Shown here in pieces: positions 33,508-41,862 of a DNA stretch of 64,000 nucleotides. Position 1 is the first letter of the stretch. Each line of letters starts with the position of its first letter. The translations under genes were made by a program, and so were the position numbers. The notes under the pieces were generated by a model. It saw only the letters and a list, made by a program, of their open reading frames with translations. It had not been told where the DNA came from and searched no databases. Source of the stretch: RPQJ01 sp963846315 (lineage in GTDB: Bacteria; Pseudomonadota; Gammaproteobacteria; Steroidobacterales; Steroidobacteraceae). Location of the stretch: positions 62,001 to 126,000 of the forward strand of contig CAWJVM010000008.1 in assembly GCA_963846315.1 (NCBI GenBank), in the 5' to 3' direction.

Positions 33508-34320
33508 TCAGCCGCCGCCGACATATTGCAGAAACCGCGCGCGGAGCGCCTCGGAAGTTTCGGCGGGCGGCTTCTGCGGCACCGCCACGTCCGCTGCTTC
33601 CTCGAGGATCACGGTTTCATCGACGCCGAGAAACTCGACGAGTTGCTCGAACGTAGCTTGCCCGTCGCTGAGGATCTCTTCGTATTCGATGCGCAGCCAC
33701 GGGCGGGCAAGCGCCTTGCCCAGCGCGGCGAGGCGGCGGTCCTCCTCGATGTAGCGCGCGAGGTTGGCTGCGATCGCCGGAAAGAGTTGCGGCCAGCGCG
33801 ATCGGTCGACGGCAGGCGGCGTTCCGTCGTTGAACCAGGTTCCCGTGAGCTGGGCGAGCGTTCCGGAGATCGCCTGCCCCAGCTTGTCGCGCCGGCTCAG
33901 CACGACGATTCGCTGGTAGGACGCGGCAAAATCGAACAATGCCCGGTCGCCTGGCGCAAACGCCGCAAGCTGTGCGGGCTGAAGCTTGATGCCAAACCAG
34001 CCATCCGCGCTGGTGCGTGCGCGCTGCACCGCCGCCATGTAGGCGGCGAACGGCACCGGATCTGCAGCGCTGTCCGGCAGCAGGCGTGGAGCCAGCATGC
34101 GGATCGCGACGGGGTTCAGATACTCGCTCGGCATGCCGAAGCGCCCACGCACATTGCACAGGCGGCGGCAGAGATAATTGCTGCCGGTCCGCTGCGGCGC
34201 GAGGATCAGGTAACCGCGGGTCGGTTCGCGAAACGGCACCAGGTCGTATTCGGGGAGGTACAGGCGCTGGCCCGGCGTCAGCGCCTGCTCGTCCGACGCG
34301 GATGCGATCGCGCTGCTCAT
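33508..34320 (-). CDS. Stf0-family sulfotransferase
   Basis: 270 residues. GYLILAPQRTGSNYLCRRL near 37-55 is the PAPS 5'-phosphosulfate loop, and GMPSEYLNP near 62 and WFGIKLQPAQLAAF near 107 are hallmark segments of the Stf0 family, known for trehalose 2-sulfotransferase in mycobacteria. IVVLSRRDKLGQAIS near 138 supplies the 3'-phosphate site Arg and Ser. So it should move sulfate from PAPS to a sugar hydroxyl in the cytoplasm. Start overlaps the stop of the preceding sulfotransferase by 4 nt, so the genes are coupled. The C-terminal tail is Gly-rich and short. Confidence 0.88.
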   Translation of the reverse strand: MSSAIASASDEQALTPGQRLYLPEYDLVPFREPTRGYLILAPQRTGSNYLCRRLCNVRGRFGMPSEYLNPVAIRMLAPRLLPDSAADPVPFAAYMAAVQRARTSADGWFGIKLQPAQLAAFAPGDRALFDFAASYQRIVVLSRRDKLGQAISGTLAQLTGTWFNDGTPPAVDRSRWPQLFPAIAANLARYIEEDRRLAALGKALARPWLRIEYEEILSDGQATFEQLVEFLGVDETVILEEAADVAVPQKPPAETSEALRARFLQYVGGG

Positions 34321-35045
34321 GGGCTCAGCATACGGTCCGGACGGTGCTCAGGATAGAAGGCGTCGTATAGAAGGCGCTCCCGATCAGCCAGTCGTGCGCG
34401 CAGCTCCGCCGGCACGTGGGGAACGCCCGAGCGGTCGCGGCGCTGCGACGCATTGACGCGCGGCGGCGACGCGAGCCACTCCAGCGCGGCGTCGAGGTGC
34501 ACGAACGCGTGCCGCAGCGGGCCGCTGACGAGGTCGCGTAACTGCGGTATCAGGGCTTCATACCGAAGCACCGCGTCGACCGAGTCCGGCCCGGCGAGCC
34601 GGGAAGCCCACACGCCGCCGGGTCCACGCTGCGAGCCCGGTATCGCGAGGCGCAGGAAGCGGGCGGTGAGCAGGCCGCATTCCGATGCCATCCACGCGCA
34701 ACCGGGCGGATACAGTGCCACCGATCCGGGAGGATCCAGCAGGTGCCGCAGCCACTCGGCAAAACCGTCGATGCCGGCGGCGTAAAGGGCGCCCAGGCCG
34801 GCTGCGTTCAAGCGCAGGAAAATCTCGCCGCGACCATCGAGGCCATAGTTGAACAGCGACAGATAGGTGTCGAGCGGCTCGCGCACGCCGACGAAATGGA
34901 ACTTTCCGGAGCGGCGTGCCGGCGGTGCCCAGTGCTTTTCGTAGCGAACGATGTCCTCGCTGCAGTGGGCTCGCAGGAAGGTCTCGACCAGCGTGCAGCC
35001 GGTCTTGTGGTTCTGCAGGAAGCAGAACGATTCGAACTCGATCAT
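34317..35045 (-). CDS. Sulfotransferase-like protein (carbohydrate type)
   Basis: 242 residues. FLQNHKTGCTLVETFLR near 9-25 has the Lys-x-Gly/Ala-Cys-Thr phosphosulfate loop found in sulfotransferase family 2 (carbohydrate sulfotransferases). FVGVREPLDTYLSLFNYG near 51-68 gives the Arg and Ser that grip the 3'-phosphate of PAPS. The remainder is weakly conserved and I cannot name the acceptor. No signal peptide or membrane anchor, so cytoplasmic. Both ends overlap neighbouring genes by 4 nt (ATGA), showing a tight operon. Confidence 0.75.
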   Translation of the reverse strand: MIEFESFCFLQNHKTGCTLVETFLRAHCSEDIVRYEKHWAPPARRSGKFHFVGVREPLDTYLSLFNYGLDGRGEIFLRLNAAGLGALYAAGIDGFAEWLRHLLDPPGSVALYPPGCAWMASECGLLTARFLRLAIPGSQRGPGGVWASRLAGPDSVDAVLRYEALIPQLRDLVSGPLRHAFVHLDAALEWLASPPRVNASQRRDRSGVPHVPAELRARLADRERLLYDAFYPEHRPDRMLSP

Positions 35046-35662
35046 GGTGCGCTGCGCACTCGCACGAGTGCAGCCGCACGGGCGATGACGCCGGCATCCG
35101 CCGGCAGCCCGCAGAATCGGGCCAGTTGCCCGGCGTGTGCTGCCGGATCCCGAAGCAGCTCCGTGTAGCGCACGAGATGCGTCGGGAATTCGTGATCGAT
35201 CAGCGCCTGGAACATCTGTGGGTACAGCACCTGCGCGCCGGCAGCGCCGAACTGGACCTGCCAGTTGCGGCGCTCGCGCGTTGCCTCGATTGCCTGCATC
35301 GGGCGCAGCACATAGACGAGTCGCGTCGCAAAGACCTGACAGATCTCCGGAATCAGAAGCGCCGAGGGCGGGTACTTCAGGAACAGCGGTGCTGCACCGT
35401 CGTCAGCCTGTTGCTCGAGACGCTTTCGAAACTCGAGCAGCCGCTGTTGCGCCAGCGACCAGTCGACGCGCATTCGCAGCGTGTTCTCGTCGAGAAGTTC
35501 GCCGATCAGCCGGCGAAAGTCCATCGACTCGAAGCTGTTGGGCGTACGTGGATCCTTGGTTACGAAATACGGCGGCAGGCCGCGCAAGCCGAGTCGCTCA
35601 AGCAGGCCGGCGACAACCGTGGTGCCGCTGCTCCAAGGACCGCAGACCAGGATCAGTTCCAT
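35042..35662 (-). CDS. Sulfotransferase
   Basis: 206 residues. ELILVCGPWSSGTTVVAGLL at the very N-terminus is a P-loop-like phosphosulfate-binding site. A Ser/Arg-containing second site is less clear (RLVYVLRPMQAIEATRERR near 113-131). Its likely role is sulfate transfer from PAPS, acceptor unknown. The ATG at 35662 is used because it starts right at the first strand of the fold; the upstream in-frame extension covers a palindromic repeat region. It is the first gene of the cassette and starts 85 nt beyond the pyrophosphatase gene end. Confidence 0.7.
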   Translation of the reverse strand: MELILVCGPWSSGTTVVAGLLERLGLRGLPPYFVTKDPRTPNSFESMDFRRLIGELLDENTLRMRVDWSLAQQRLLEFRKRLEQQADDGAAPLFLKYPPSALLIPEICQVFATRLVYVLRPMQAIEATRERRNWQVQFGAAGAQVLYPQMFQALIDHEFPTHLVRYTELLRDPAAHAGQLARFCGLPADAGVIARAAALVRVRSAP

Positions 35663-35703
35663 GCGAGCGGATTCGACTCCTGCCTGGAGACGCGGGAAAC
35701 GGG

Positions 35704-35736
35704 ACAGGGACAGTCCCCCTGCGGGGACAGTCCCCA
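35704..35736. repeat. Paired GGGGAC-GTCCCC palindromes
   Basis: Two tandem near-copies of a small palindrome (GGGACAGTCCCC and GGGGACAGTCCCC) separated by CTGC lie between the sulfotransferase start and the hppA stop. The arms can fold into hairpins or pair across copies. They may end hppA transcription or belong to a dispersed intergenic repeat family. Confidence 0.6.
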
Positions 35737-35747
35737 TGCACGGGACC

Positions 35748-37805
35748 CTACAGCAGCGGCACCAGCAGCAGCGCCACGATGTTGATGATCTTGATCAGCG
35801 GGTTGATGGCCGGGCCGGCGGTGTCCTTGTACGGATCGCCAACGGTGTCGCCAGTGACGGCCGCCTTGTGGGTCTCGGAGCCCTTGCCGCCGAAGTTGCC
35901 TTCCTCGACATACTTCTTCGCGTTGTCCCAGGCGCCGCCGCCCGTGCACATCGAGATGGCGACGAAGAGGCCCGTGACGATCGTGCCGATCAGCAGGCCG
36001 CCCGTGGCGCGCATGCCGGCACCGGGTCCCATGAGGTAGTTCATGCCGAACGCAACGACGACCGGCACGAGGATCGGCAGCAGCGACGGCACGATCATTT
36101 CCTTGATCGCGGCCTTCGTCAGCATGTCGACTGCACGGGAGTAATCCGGCTTGGCGGTGCCTGCCATGATGCCCGGGATCTCCTTGAACTGGCGCCGCAC
36201 TTCCACGACCACCGAACCGGCAGCGCGACCCACGGCCTCCATGGCCATGGCGCCGAACAGGTAAGGAATCAGTCCGCCGATGAACAGGCCGATGATCACA
36301 GCTGGATCCGACAGCGAGAACACGACCATCTCGCGTCCCGTGGCCAGCAAGTGGCTTTCCAGGTTGTTGGTGTAGTCAGCGAAGAGCACCAGCGCGGCAA
36401 GACCGGCGGAACCGATCGCGTAACCCTTGGTGACGGCCTTGGTCGTATTACCGACCGCGTCGAGCGCGTCTGTGATCTTGCGCACTTCCTTCGGCAGGCC
36501 GGCCATCTCGGCGATGCCGCCGCCGTTGTCCGTGATCGGGCCGTAGGCGTCGAGCGCAACGATCACGCCCGTCATCGACAGCATGGCCGTCGCGGCGATG
36601 GCGATGCCGTACAGGCCAGCCAGTGAGTACGCACCCCAGATGGCGGCGCAGATCGCGAGCACCGGCCAGGCGGTGGAACGCATCGAGACCGCGAGGCCCG
36701 CGATCACGTTGGTGCCGTGGCCGGTCTGCGACGCTGCCGCCACGTAACGCACCGGCGCGTATTCCGTCGCCGTGTAGTACTCGGTGATCACGATCATCGC
36801 GCCCGTCAGCACGAGGCCGATCAGTGCGCAGCCGAACAGCGGCATCGCCGCGTCGCCCATCATGCTGGTCGTGACGAAGTAGAACGCGATCGCCGCGATC
36901 ACGCCCGCAACGATCAGGCCGCGATAGAGCGCGTTCATGATCTTGCCGCCATCGCGCGCCTTGACGAAGAAGGTGCCGACGATCGAGGCGACGATCGACA
37001 CGGCGCCGAGCACGAGCGGATACAGCACGGCGTTGATGCCGAGCGTCGCCTGCATCGTGAGGCCGGCGAGCAGCATGGTCGCCACCACGGTCACGGCGTA
37101 GGTCTCGAACAGGTCCGCCGCCATGCCGGCGCAGTCGCCGACGTTGTCACCGACGTTGTCGGCAATCACCGCCGGGTTGCGCGGGTCGTCTTCGGGGATG
37201 CCGGCTTCGACCTTGCCCACGAGGTCGGCGCCGACGTCGGCGCCCTTGGTGAAGATGCCGCCGCCGAGTCGCGCGAAGATCGAGATCAGCGAGCCGCCGA
37301 ACGCGAGGCCGACCAGCGCATGCAGCGACTTGTCCACGTCGCCGCCGGTGACGTTGAGCATCACCCAGTAATAGGCCGCCACGCCGATCAGGCCAAGGCC
37401 TACGACGAGCATGCCGGTGATGGCGCCGCCGCGGAAAGCGACCTGCAAGGCCGGGTTGAGGCCGACGCTGGCCGCATGAGCCGTGCGCACGTTGGCGCGC
37501 ACCGAGACGTTCATGCCGATGTAGCCGGCCAGCCCGGACAGAATGGCGCCGACGGCAAAGCCGCCCGCCGTGCCCCAGCCGAGCATGAGGCCGAGCACCA
37601 GGAACAGCACGACACCCACGATGCCGATCGTCGAGTACTGGCGGTTCAGGTAGGCGCTGGCGCCCTGCTGGATGGCGGATGCGATTTCCTGCATGCGGGC
37701 GTTGCCTGCAGGCTGGGCGACGATCCAGCGCACGGACAGGATGCCGTAAAGAATGGCGGCCACGCCGGCGCCAATCGCGAGCAGCAGCGCGAAGTCGGTA
37801 GTCAT
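35748..37805 (-). CDS. hppA: Proton-pumping membrane pyrophosphatase, K+-independent type
   Basis: 685 residues with about 16 transmembrane helices. It hydrolyses pyrophosphate and pumps protons across the inner membrane. Catalytic Asp-rich loops are visible: GGIFTKGADVGADLVGKVE near 185, DDPRNPAVIADNVGDNVGDC near 208-228, and the C-terminal GDTVGDPYKDTAGPAINPL near 650. At the position that separates subclasses the sequence is GNTTKAVTKG, with Lys in place of the Ala of potassium-dependent enzymes, so it should be K+-independent. The ATG at 37805 follows GGGAGG at 37813-37818; a TTG two codons earlier is rejected. It lies 109 nt after pfp, same strand. Confidence 0.95.
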   Translation of the reverse strand: MTTDFALLLAIGAGVAAILYGILSVRWIVAQPAGNARMQEIASAIQQGASAYLNRQYSTIGIVGVVLFLVLGLMLGWGTAGGFAVGAILSGLAGYIGMNVSVRANVRTAHAASVGLNPALQVAFRGGAITGMLVVGLGLIGVAAYYWVMLNVTGGDVDKSLHALVGLAFGGSLISIFARLGGGIFTKGADVGADLVGKVEAGIPEDDPRNPAVIADNVGDNVGDCAGMAADLFETYAVTVVATMLLAGLTMQATLGINAVLYPLVLGAVSIVASIVGTFFVKARDGGKIMNALYRGLIVAGVIAAIAFYFVTTSMMGDAAMPLFGCALIGLVLTGAMIVITEYYTATEYAPVRYVAAASQTGHGTNVIAGLAVSMRSTAWPVLAICAAIWGAYSLAGLYGIAIAATAMLSMTGVIVALDAYGPITDNGGGIAEMAGLPKEVRKITDALDAVGNTTKAVTKGYAIGSAGLAALVLFADYTNNLESHLLATGREMVVFSLSDPAVIIGLFIGGLIPYLFGAMAMEAVGRAAGSVVVEVRRQFKEIPGIMAGTAKPDYSRAVDMLTKAAIKEMIVPSLLPILVPVVVAFGMNYLMGPGAGMRATGGLLIGTIVTGLFVAISMCTGGGAWDNAKKYVEEGNFGGKGSETHKAAVTGDTVGDPYKDTAGPAINPLIKIINIVALLLVPLL

Positions 37806-37914
37806 GCTCAACCTCCCAAACGGGTCTTCACTCGTAAACCTGGCGGGGCGGTGCGGGCGCCGAGTTCTGCGACTCGATCTAAGGCCCGTTCAGCCCCGGA
37901 AAAAAGGCGCGGGA

Positions 37915-39189
37915 CTATACCATAAAGGCTTTTTTAAGCTTCTTTTTGACGGCTTTGTTCTTCAGCACCACGTACTTCGGCAGGCCGCCCTCGTACGGCG
38001 GGTAGTCCTCTCCCTGGATCAGCGGCGCGAGGTACTTCCGTCCCTTGGCGGTGATGTGGAGACCGTCCGGGGTGATGTAGTCGCGGGGCAGCATCTTCTC
38101 GACGTTGGCCACCTGGTCGAGACTCGCCATGCCGATCTTCCAGCGGTAGGGCCGGTTCGAGGTCCGCACGATCGTCGGCATCACCGAGTTGTGGCCTTGC
38201 AACGCGAACTCGACCGCGGCCTTGCCCACCGCGTAGGCCTGTTCGACGTCGACCTTGGACGCGATGTGCCGCGCCGCGCGCTGCAGGTAGTCCGCCACGG
38301 CCCAGTGGTATTTGTAGCCGAGCTTGTCCTTGACCAGCTGCGCCACGACCGGGCCTACGCCGCCCAGCTGTGCGTGGCCGAAGGCGTCACGCGTGCCCGC
38401 ATCGGCCAGGAACTTGCCGTCCTTGTTGCGCACGCCCTCGGAGACCACGACCGCGCAATAGCCGTACTTCTTGACGCATTCTTCCGTGCGGGCGAGGAAG
38501 GCAGCTTCGTCGAACGCGATTTCGGGGAACAGGATGATGTGCGGCGCGTCGCCGGCTTTTTGCGACGCAAGGCCGCCTGCCGCCGCGATCCAGCCCGCGT
38601 GGCGTCCCATGACTTCGAGCACGAACACCTTGGTCGACGTGCGTGCCATCGAGGCGACATCGAAACCGGCTTCACGAATCGAGATCGCGACGTACTTGGC
38701 CACCGAGCCGAAACCCGGACAGCAATCGGTGATCGGCAGATCGTTGTCGACGGTCTTCGGCACGTGAATGGCCTGCAGCGGGTACCCCACCTTTTCGGCC
38801 AGCTGCGACACCTTGAAGCACGTGTCGGCCGAATCGCCACCGCCGTTGTAGAAGAAGTAGCCGATGTCGTGGGCCTTGAAGACTTCGAGCAGCCGCTCGT
38901 ACTGGGCCGGGTTGTCTTCGTACTTCTTGAGCTTGTAGCGCGCCGAGCCGAAGGCGCCGGCCGGAGTGTGGCGCAGGGCGCGAATGTCCGCGGTGCTGTC
39001 CTTGCCGGTGTCGATCAGGTCCTCGGTGAGCGCGCCGAGAATGCCGTTGCGGCCGGCGTAGAGCTTGCCGATCTTGCGCGGGTGCTTGCGGGCGGTCTCG
39101 ATGACGCCGCAGGCGGACGCGTTGATGACGGCGGTGACGCCGCCGGACTGGGCATAGAAGGCATTGCGCGGACCGGTCGGCTGCTTCAT
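37915..39189 (-). CDS. pfp: Pyrophosphate-dependent 6-phosphofructokinase
   Basis: 424 residues. It interconverts fructose 6-phosphate and fructose 1,6-bisphosphate using PPi. FYNGGGDSADT near 100 has Asp where ATP enzymes have Gly, and PKTVDNDLP near 129 has Lys where ATP enzymes have Gly; both mark PPi use. MGRHAGWIA near 180 binds substrate, and SEGVRNKDG near 232 follows. Start is the ATG at 39189, preceded by CGGGAGC; the longer frame to 39630 runs through non-coding DNA and the adk leader. Directly upstream of hppA on the same strand, a pairing also described in methanotrophs, so pumped protons and PPi glycolysis are probably linked. The extreme C-terminus is Lys-rich. Confidence 0.93.
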   Translation of the reverse strand: MKQPTGPRNAFYAQSGGVTAVINASACGVIETARKHPRKIGKLYAGRNGILGALTEDLIDTGKDSTADIRALRHTPAGAFGSARYKLKKYEDNPAQYERLLEVFKAHDIGYFFYNGGGDSADTCFKVSQLAEKVGYPLQAIHVPKTVDNDLPITDCCPGFGSVAKYVAISIREAGFDVASMARTSTKVFVLEVMGRHAGWIAAAGGLASQKAGDAPHIILFPEIAFDEAAFLARTEECVKKYGYCAVVVSEGVRNKDGKFLADAGTRDAFGHAQLGGVGPVVAQLVKDKLGYKYHWAVADYLQRAARHIASKVDVEQAYAVGKAAVEFALQGHNSVMPTIVRTSNRPYRWKIGMASLDQVANVEKMLPRDYITPDGLHITAKGRKYLAPLIQGEDYPPYEGGLPKYVVLKNKAVKKKLKKAFMV

Positions 39190-39385
39190 CGTGGCTCCCG
39201 AAAATATGCCCACAATCGAGGACTTACGTGCATTTGTCAGCCGCCAAGGATACCCCCACCGGGCGTCGGGTTCTAACTTTTTGCAGGCCAGGCCGCGACC
39301 TGCTGCGGAAGCTGCTTCTGGCCCCGACGGGGCATTTTCGGTAACGTGCGCGCCTCTTGAAACCGACCCTGAACGGCCCCGCAAC

Positions 39386-40045
39386 ATGAGACTCGTACTC
39401 CTAGGCGCACCCGGCTCCGGCAAGGGCACACAGGCCCAGCGCCTGCGTGACCAGAAGGGCATCCCGCAGGTTTCGTCCGGCGACCTGCTGCGCGACGCGG
39501 TGGCGCGCGGCACTGAACTTGGCAAGCGTGCCAAGGCGGCGATGGATGCCGGCGAACTGGTGACCGACGACATCGTCCTCGGCCTGATCCGCGAGCGGCT
39601 CGGCCGCCCGGACGCCGCGAAGGGCTTCATCCTCGATGGCTACCCGCGCAATGTCGCGCAGGCGGGTGCGCTCGACCGGTTGCTGGCCGAGCTCGGTCAG
39701 CCCGTCGACGCCGTCGTGCTGATGAAGGTCGACGAAAAAGCGCTGGTGATGCGTCTGACCGGCCGTCGCACGTGCCCGGACTGCGGCAAGGTGTTCAACG
39801 TCTATTCGTCGCCGTCGGGCAAGGGCGAGCGCTGCGACAACCCGGCCCACGGTGCCGAGCCGCCGCTGCTGAAGCAGCGTGACGACGACAAGGAAGACGT
39901 GATCGCGAACCGGCTCAAGGTCTACAACGCGCAGACTGCGCCGCTGATCGAGCACTATCAGGGTCGCGGACTGTTGAAGGTCGTCAACGCCGACCAGCCC
40001 GTGGATCGCGTCTATGCCGAGTTCGTGAAGGTCACCGGCGCCTGA
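39386..40045 (+). CDS. adk: Adenylate kinase
   Basis: 219 residues, long-LID form. Catalyses ATP + AMP to 2 ADP. P-loop GAPGSGKGTQ is at 8-17, SSGDLLRDAV near 31 binds AMP, and LDGYPRNVAQA near 85 follows. The LID has CPDCGKVFNVY and GERCDNPAHG, three Cys where Zn-binding versions have four, so zinc may be held with another ligand or not at all. The ATG at 39386 begins the conserved MRLVLLGAPGSGKGT; the frame from 39164 is leader. Ribosome site is weak. It diverges from pfp. Confidence 0.96.
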   Translation: MRLVLLGAPGSGKGTQAQRLRDQKGIPQVSSGDLLRDAVARGTELGKRAKAAMDAGELVTDDIVLGLIRERLGRPDAAKGFILDGYPRNVAQAGALDRLLAELGQPVDAVVLMKVDEKALVMRLTGRRTCPDCGKVFNVYSSPSGKGERCDNPAHGAEPPLLKQRDDDKEDVIANRLKVYNAQTAPLIEHYQGRGLLKVVNADQPVDRVYAEFVKVTGA

Positions 40046-40049
40046 CGTC

Positions 40050-40185
40050 AGGCGATCGAGCCGGGGCCTTCCCCCGAGCTTGGAAAGGCAGACACGCGCA
40101 TCGGAGCAGGCGACCGAGCCGGGACCTTTCCCCGAGCTTGGAAAGGCAGACACGCGCTCTGGGAAAGGTCCCGGCTCGATCGCCT
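40050..40185. repeat. Direct 50-bp repeats with a long closing inverted repeat
   Basis: Copies at 40050-40099 and 40108-40157 are about 92% alike (both run AGGCGA-CGAGCCGGG to CAGACACGCGC). A third segment, 40161-40185, is the reverse complement of the first 25 bases of copy 2 with one mismatch, so a 25-bp stem with a 28-nt loop can form. It lies between the convergent adk and rnd stops; the last two bases overlap the rnd stop. It may act as a two-way terminator or be a palindromic intergenic element. Confidence 0.85.
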
Positions 40186-41287
40186 AGCCGAGCACGGCCA
40201 GCAGCTTCTCGCCGATCACGCCCCTGCGCCAGCCGCGCATGAGCGGGCTGTCGCCGGGTGCACCCGACCCGTACGCGATCGCCTCGACGTCCTTGCGTGT
40301 CGCCAGCACTTCGGCACACACGTCGAGTTGCGCAGCCACGTCGCGGACGACCTGCAGCAGGCGCGTCGCGAGTGCCAACTGCTGCGGTTCCGGGCGTTTC
40401 GGCGCGGACAGGGGCACGCCCGACTGGTCGGCGCGTGCGGTCCGCAGCAGTTGCAGTAGTTCATCGCCGCGTTTGCGGACCACGCCCGGTGGCAAGCCGG
40501 GGACCGCTTCCAGCGCCTCGAGCGAGACGGGGTCCCGGGTGGCGAGCGCATAGAGCGCTTCGTCGGCCAGGATCCAGCCGCGCGGCTTATCCGATTCGAT
40601 GGCGCGCCGTTCACGCCAGTCGGCCAGTGCGCGAGCGGCCGACTGCTCTTCCGGTCGCAAACGGTTCAGTCCCTTGAGTCGACGCCAGGCCTGCGCCGGG
40701 TCGGTGCGGTACAACGCAGGGTTTTCGTAGGCGGCCGCTTCCTCGGCAACCCAGTCGGCGCGCCCTTTGGCGACCAGGGCCGCCTGCAGGTCGGTATGAA
40801 TGACGAGCAGGTGTCGCACGTCGTCTGCGGCGTACGCAACTTGCGCCGGCGTGAGCGGCCGTCGCGACCAGTCGGTGCGGGTCTGGCCCTTGTCGATCGA
40901 GTGCCCGAGTTGTCGCGCGACGAGTTCGGCATAGCCGACCTGCGGCGGGAAGCCGAGAAAGGCGGCGGCCACCTGCGTGTCGAACAGGGGGCCGGGCACC
41001 GCGCCCCCGGATTGCAGCAGCACTTCGAGATCCTGTCGCGCCGCGTGCAGGATCTTCAGCTTCGAGCGATCCTGCAGCAGCTCGTGCAGCGGCGTCAGGT
41101 CGAGATCGGCGAGCGGATCGACCAGGTAGCAGTCGGATTCGGTGGAGATCTGCACGAGGCACAGCTGGGCGTGGTAAGTGCGCTCGCGCATGAACTCGGT
41201 GTCGAGCGCGAGCCGGTCCGAACTGCGCAGCCGGAAAATGGCGGCCTCGAGTTCATCGCGGTCCTGGATCAGCCTCGCTTCGCGCAT
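40184..41287 (-). CDS. rnd: Ribonuclease D
   Basis: 367 residues. A 3'-5' exoribonuclease for tRNA and stable RNA maturation. The DEDDy exonuclease domain comes first: LALDTEFMRERTY near 27 (Asp, Glu), AARQDLEVL near 83 (Asp), and YAADDVRHLL near 150 (Tyr, Asp). An HRDC helical domain follows at about 215-290 (ALADWRERRAIESDKPRGWI) and a second HRDC-like tail. Start is the ATG at 41287; the longer frame to 41590 is antisense to the next gene. Divergent from the membrane protein at 41342 with 54 nt between. Confidence 0.94.
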   Translation of the reverse strand: MREARLIQDRDELEAAIFRLRSSDRLALDTEFMRERTYHAQLCLVQISTESDCYLVDPLADLDLTPLHELLQDRSKLKILHAARQDLEVLLQSGGAVPGPLFDTQVAAAFLGFPPQVGYAELVARQLGHSIDKGQTRTDWSRRPLTPAQVAYAADDVRHLLVIHTDLQAALVAKGRADWVAEEAAAYENPALYRTDPAQAWRRLKGLNRLRPEEQSAARALADWRERRAIESDKPRGWILADEALYALATRDPVSLEALEAVPGLPPGVVRKRGDELLQLLRTARADQSGVPLSAPKRPEPQQLALATRLLQVVRDVAAQLDVCAEVLATRKDVEAIAYGSGAPGDSPLMRGWRRGVIGEKLLAVLG

Positions 41288-41341
41288 CGGGTCGGTCACC
41301 TGCGTGTAGAATCGCCGCTCCTCAGGCCGCCGCTTCGAATC

Positions 41342-41860
41342 GTGCTGCACTTCCTGAAGGCATTTCTCGACATCGTACTCTGGCGACGTGGTCCACAGGA
41401 CCTTCCAGCGTCGCCAATGCTGCTGTGGCTGACTGCTGCGGCGTACGTCGCCGTGTCGATCCTGCAACTGACGCTGCTCGAGGAACCGGCGGCGGCCTGG
41501 CTGGTCTTCGTCGTGCTCGATCCGGTCCTGCTCACGGCGGGTGTCTACCTGCTGCTGCAACTGTTCGGCAGGACCGACCGCTTCCTGCAAACCGCCACGG
41601 CGGTGCTCGGCACCGGCGTCGTGCTGGGGCTGGCCATGTTCCTGCCGGTGCAGTGGCTGTCGACGCTGGCCGGCGTGCCGGCGGAATCCACCGCGGCGGG
41701 CTTGCTCGCGCTCGGCATGGTCGTGATCTTCGCGCTGGTCACCGGGCGCATCCTCAAGCTCGCGACGGACTCGAACCTGTTCACCGGCATCACCGTGTCG
41801 CTGACGTATTTCCTGTTGATCAACCTGCTGCTCCAGCTTGCGACCGGCAAAGGGGGCTGA
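41342..41860 (+). CDS. Conserved small membrane protein upstream of mpl
   Basis: 172 residues, about four transmembrane helices (MLLWLTAAAYVAVSILQLTL, VFVVLDPVLLTAGVYLLLQL, AVLGTGVVLGLAMFLPVQW, GLLALGMVVIFALV). The N-terminus LHFLKAFLDIVLWRRGPQDLP is a short cytoplasmic amphipathic lead with the RRGPQDLP turn seen in a family often placed just before mpl. Start taken as the GTG at 41342; there is no clear ribosome site. Stop is 2 nt before the mpl start, so the two are surely cotranscribed. Function unknown. Confidence 0.75.
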   Translation: MLHFLKAFLDIVLWRRGPQDLPASPMLLWLTAAAYVAVSILQLTLLEEPAAAWLVFVVLDPVLLTAGVYLLLQLFGRTDRFLQTATAVLGTGVVLGLAMFLPVQWLSTLAGVPAESTAAGLLALGMVVIFALVTGRILKLATDSNLFTGITVSLTYFLLINLLLQLATGKGG

Positions 41861-41862
41861 CT

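Noticed and set aside
39190..39630. N-terminal extension of pfp to 39630
   Set aside because: It runs antisense through adk and its leader; the PFK fold begins at the ATG 39189.
40796..41341. In-frame extension of the small membrane protein upstream to 40796
   Set aside because: It is antisense to the rnd exonuclease domain; the hydrophobic protein begins after 41342.
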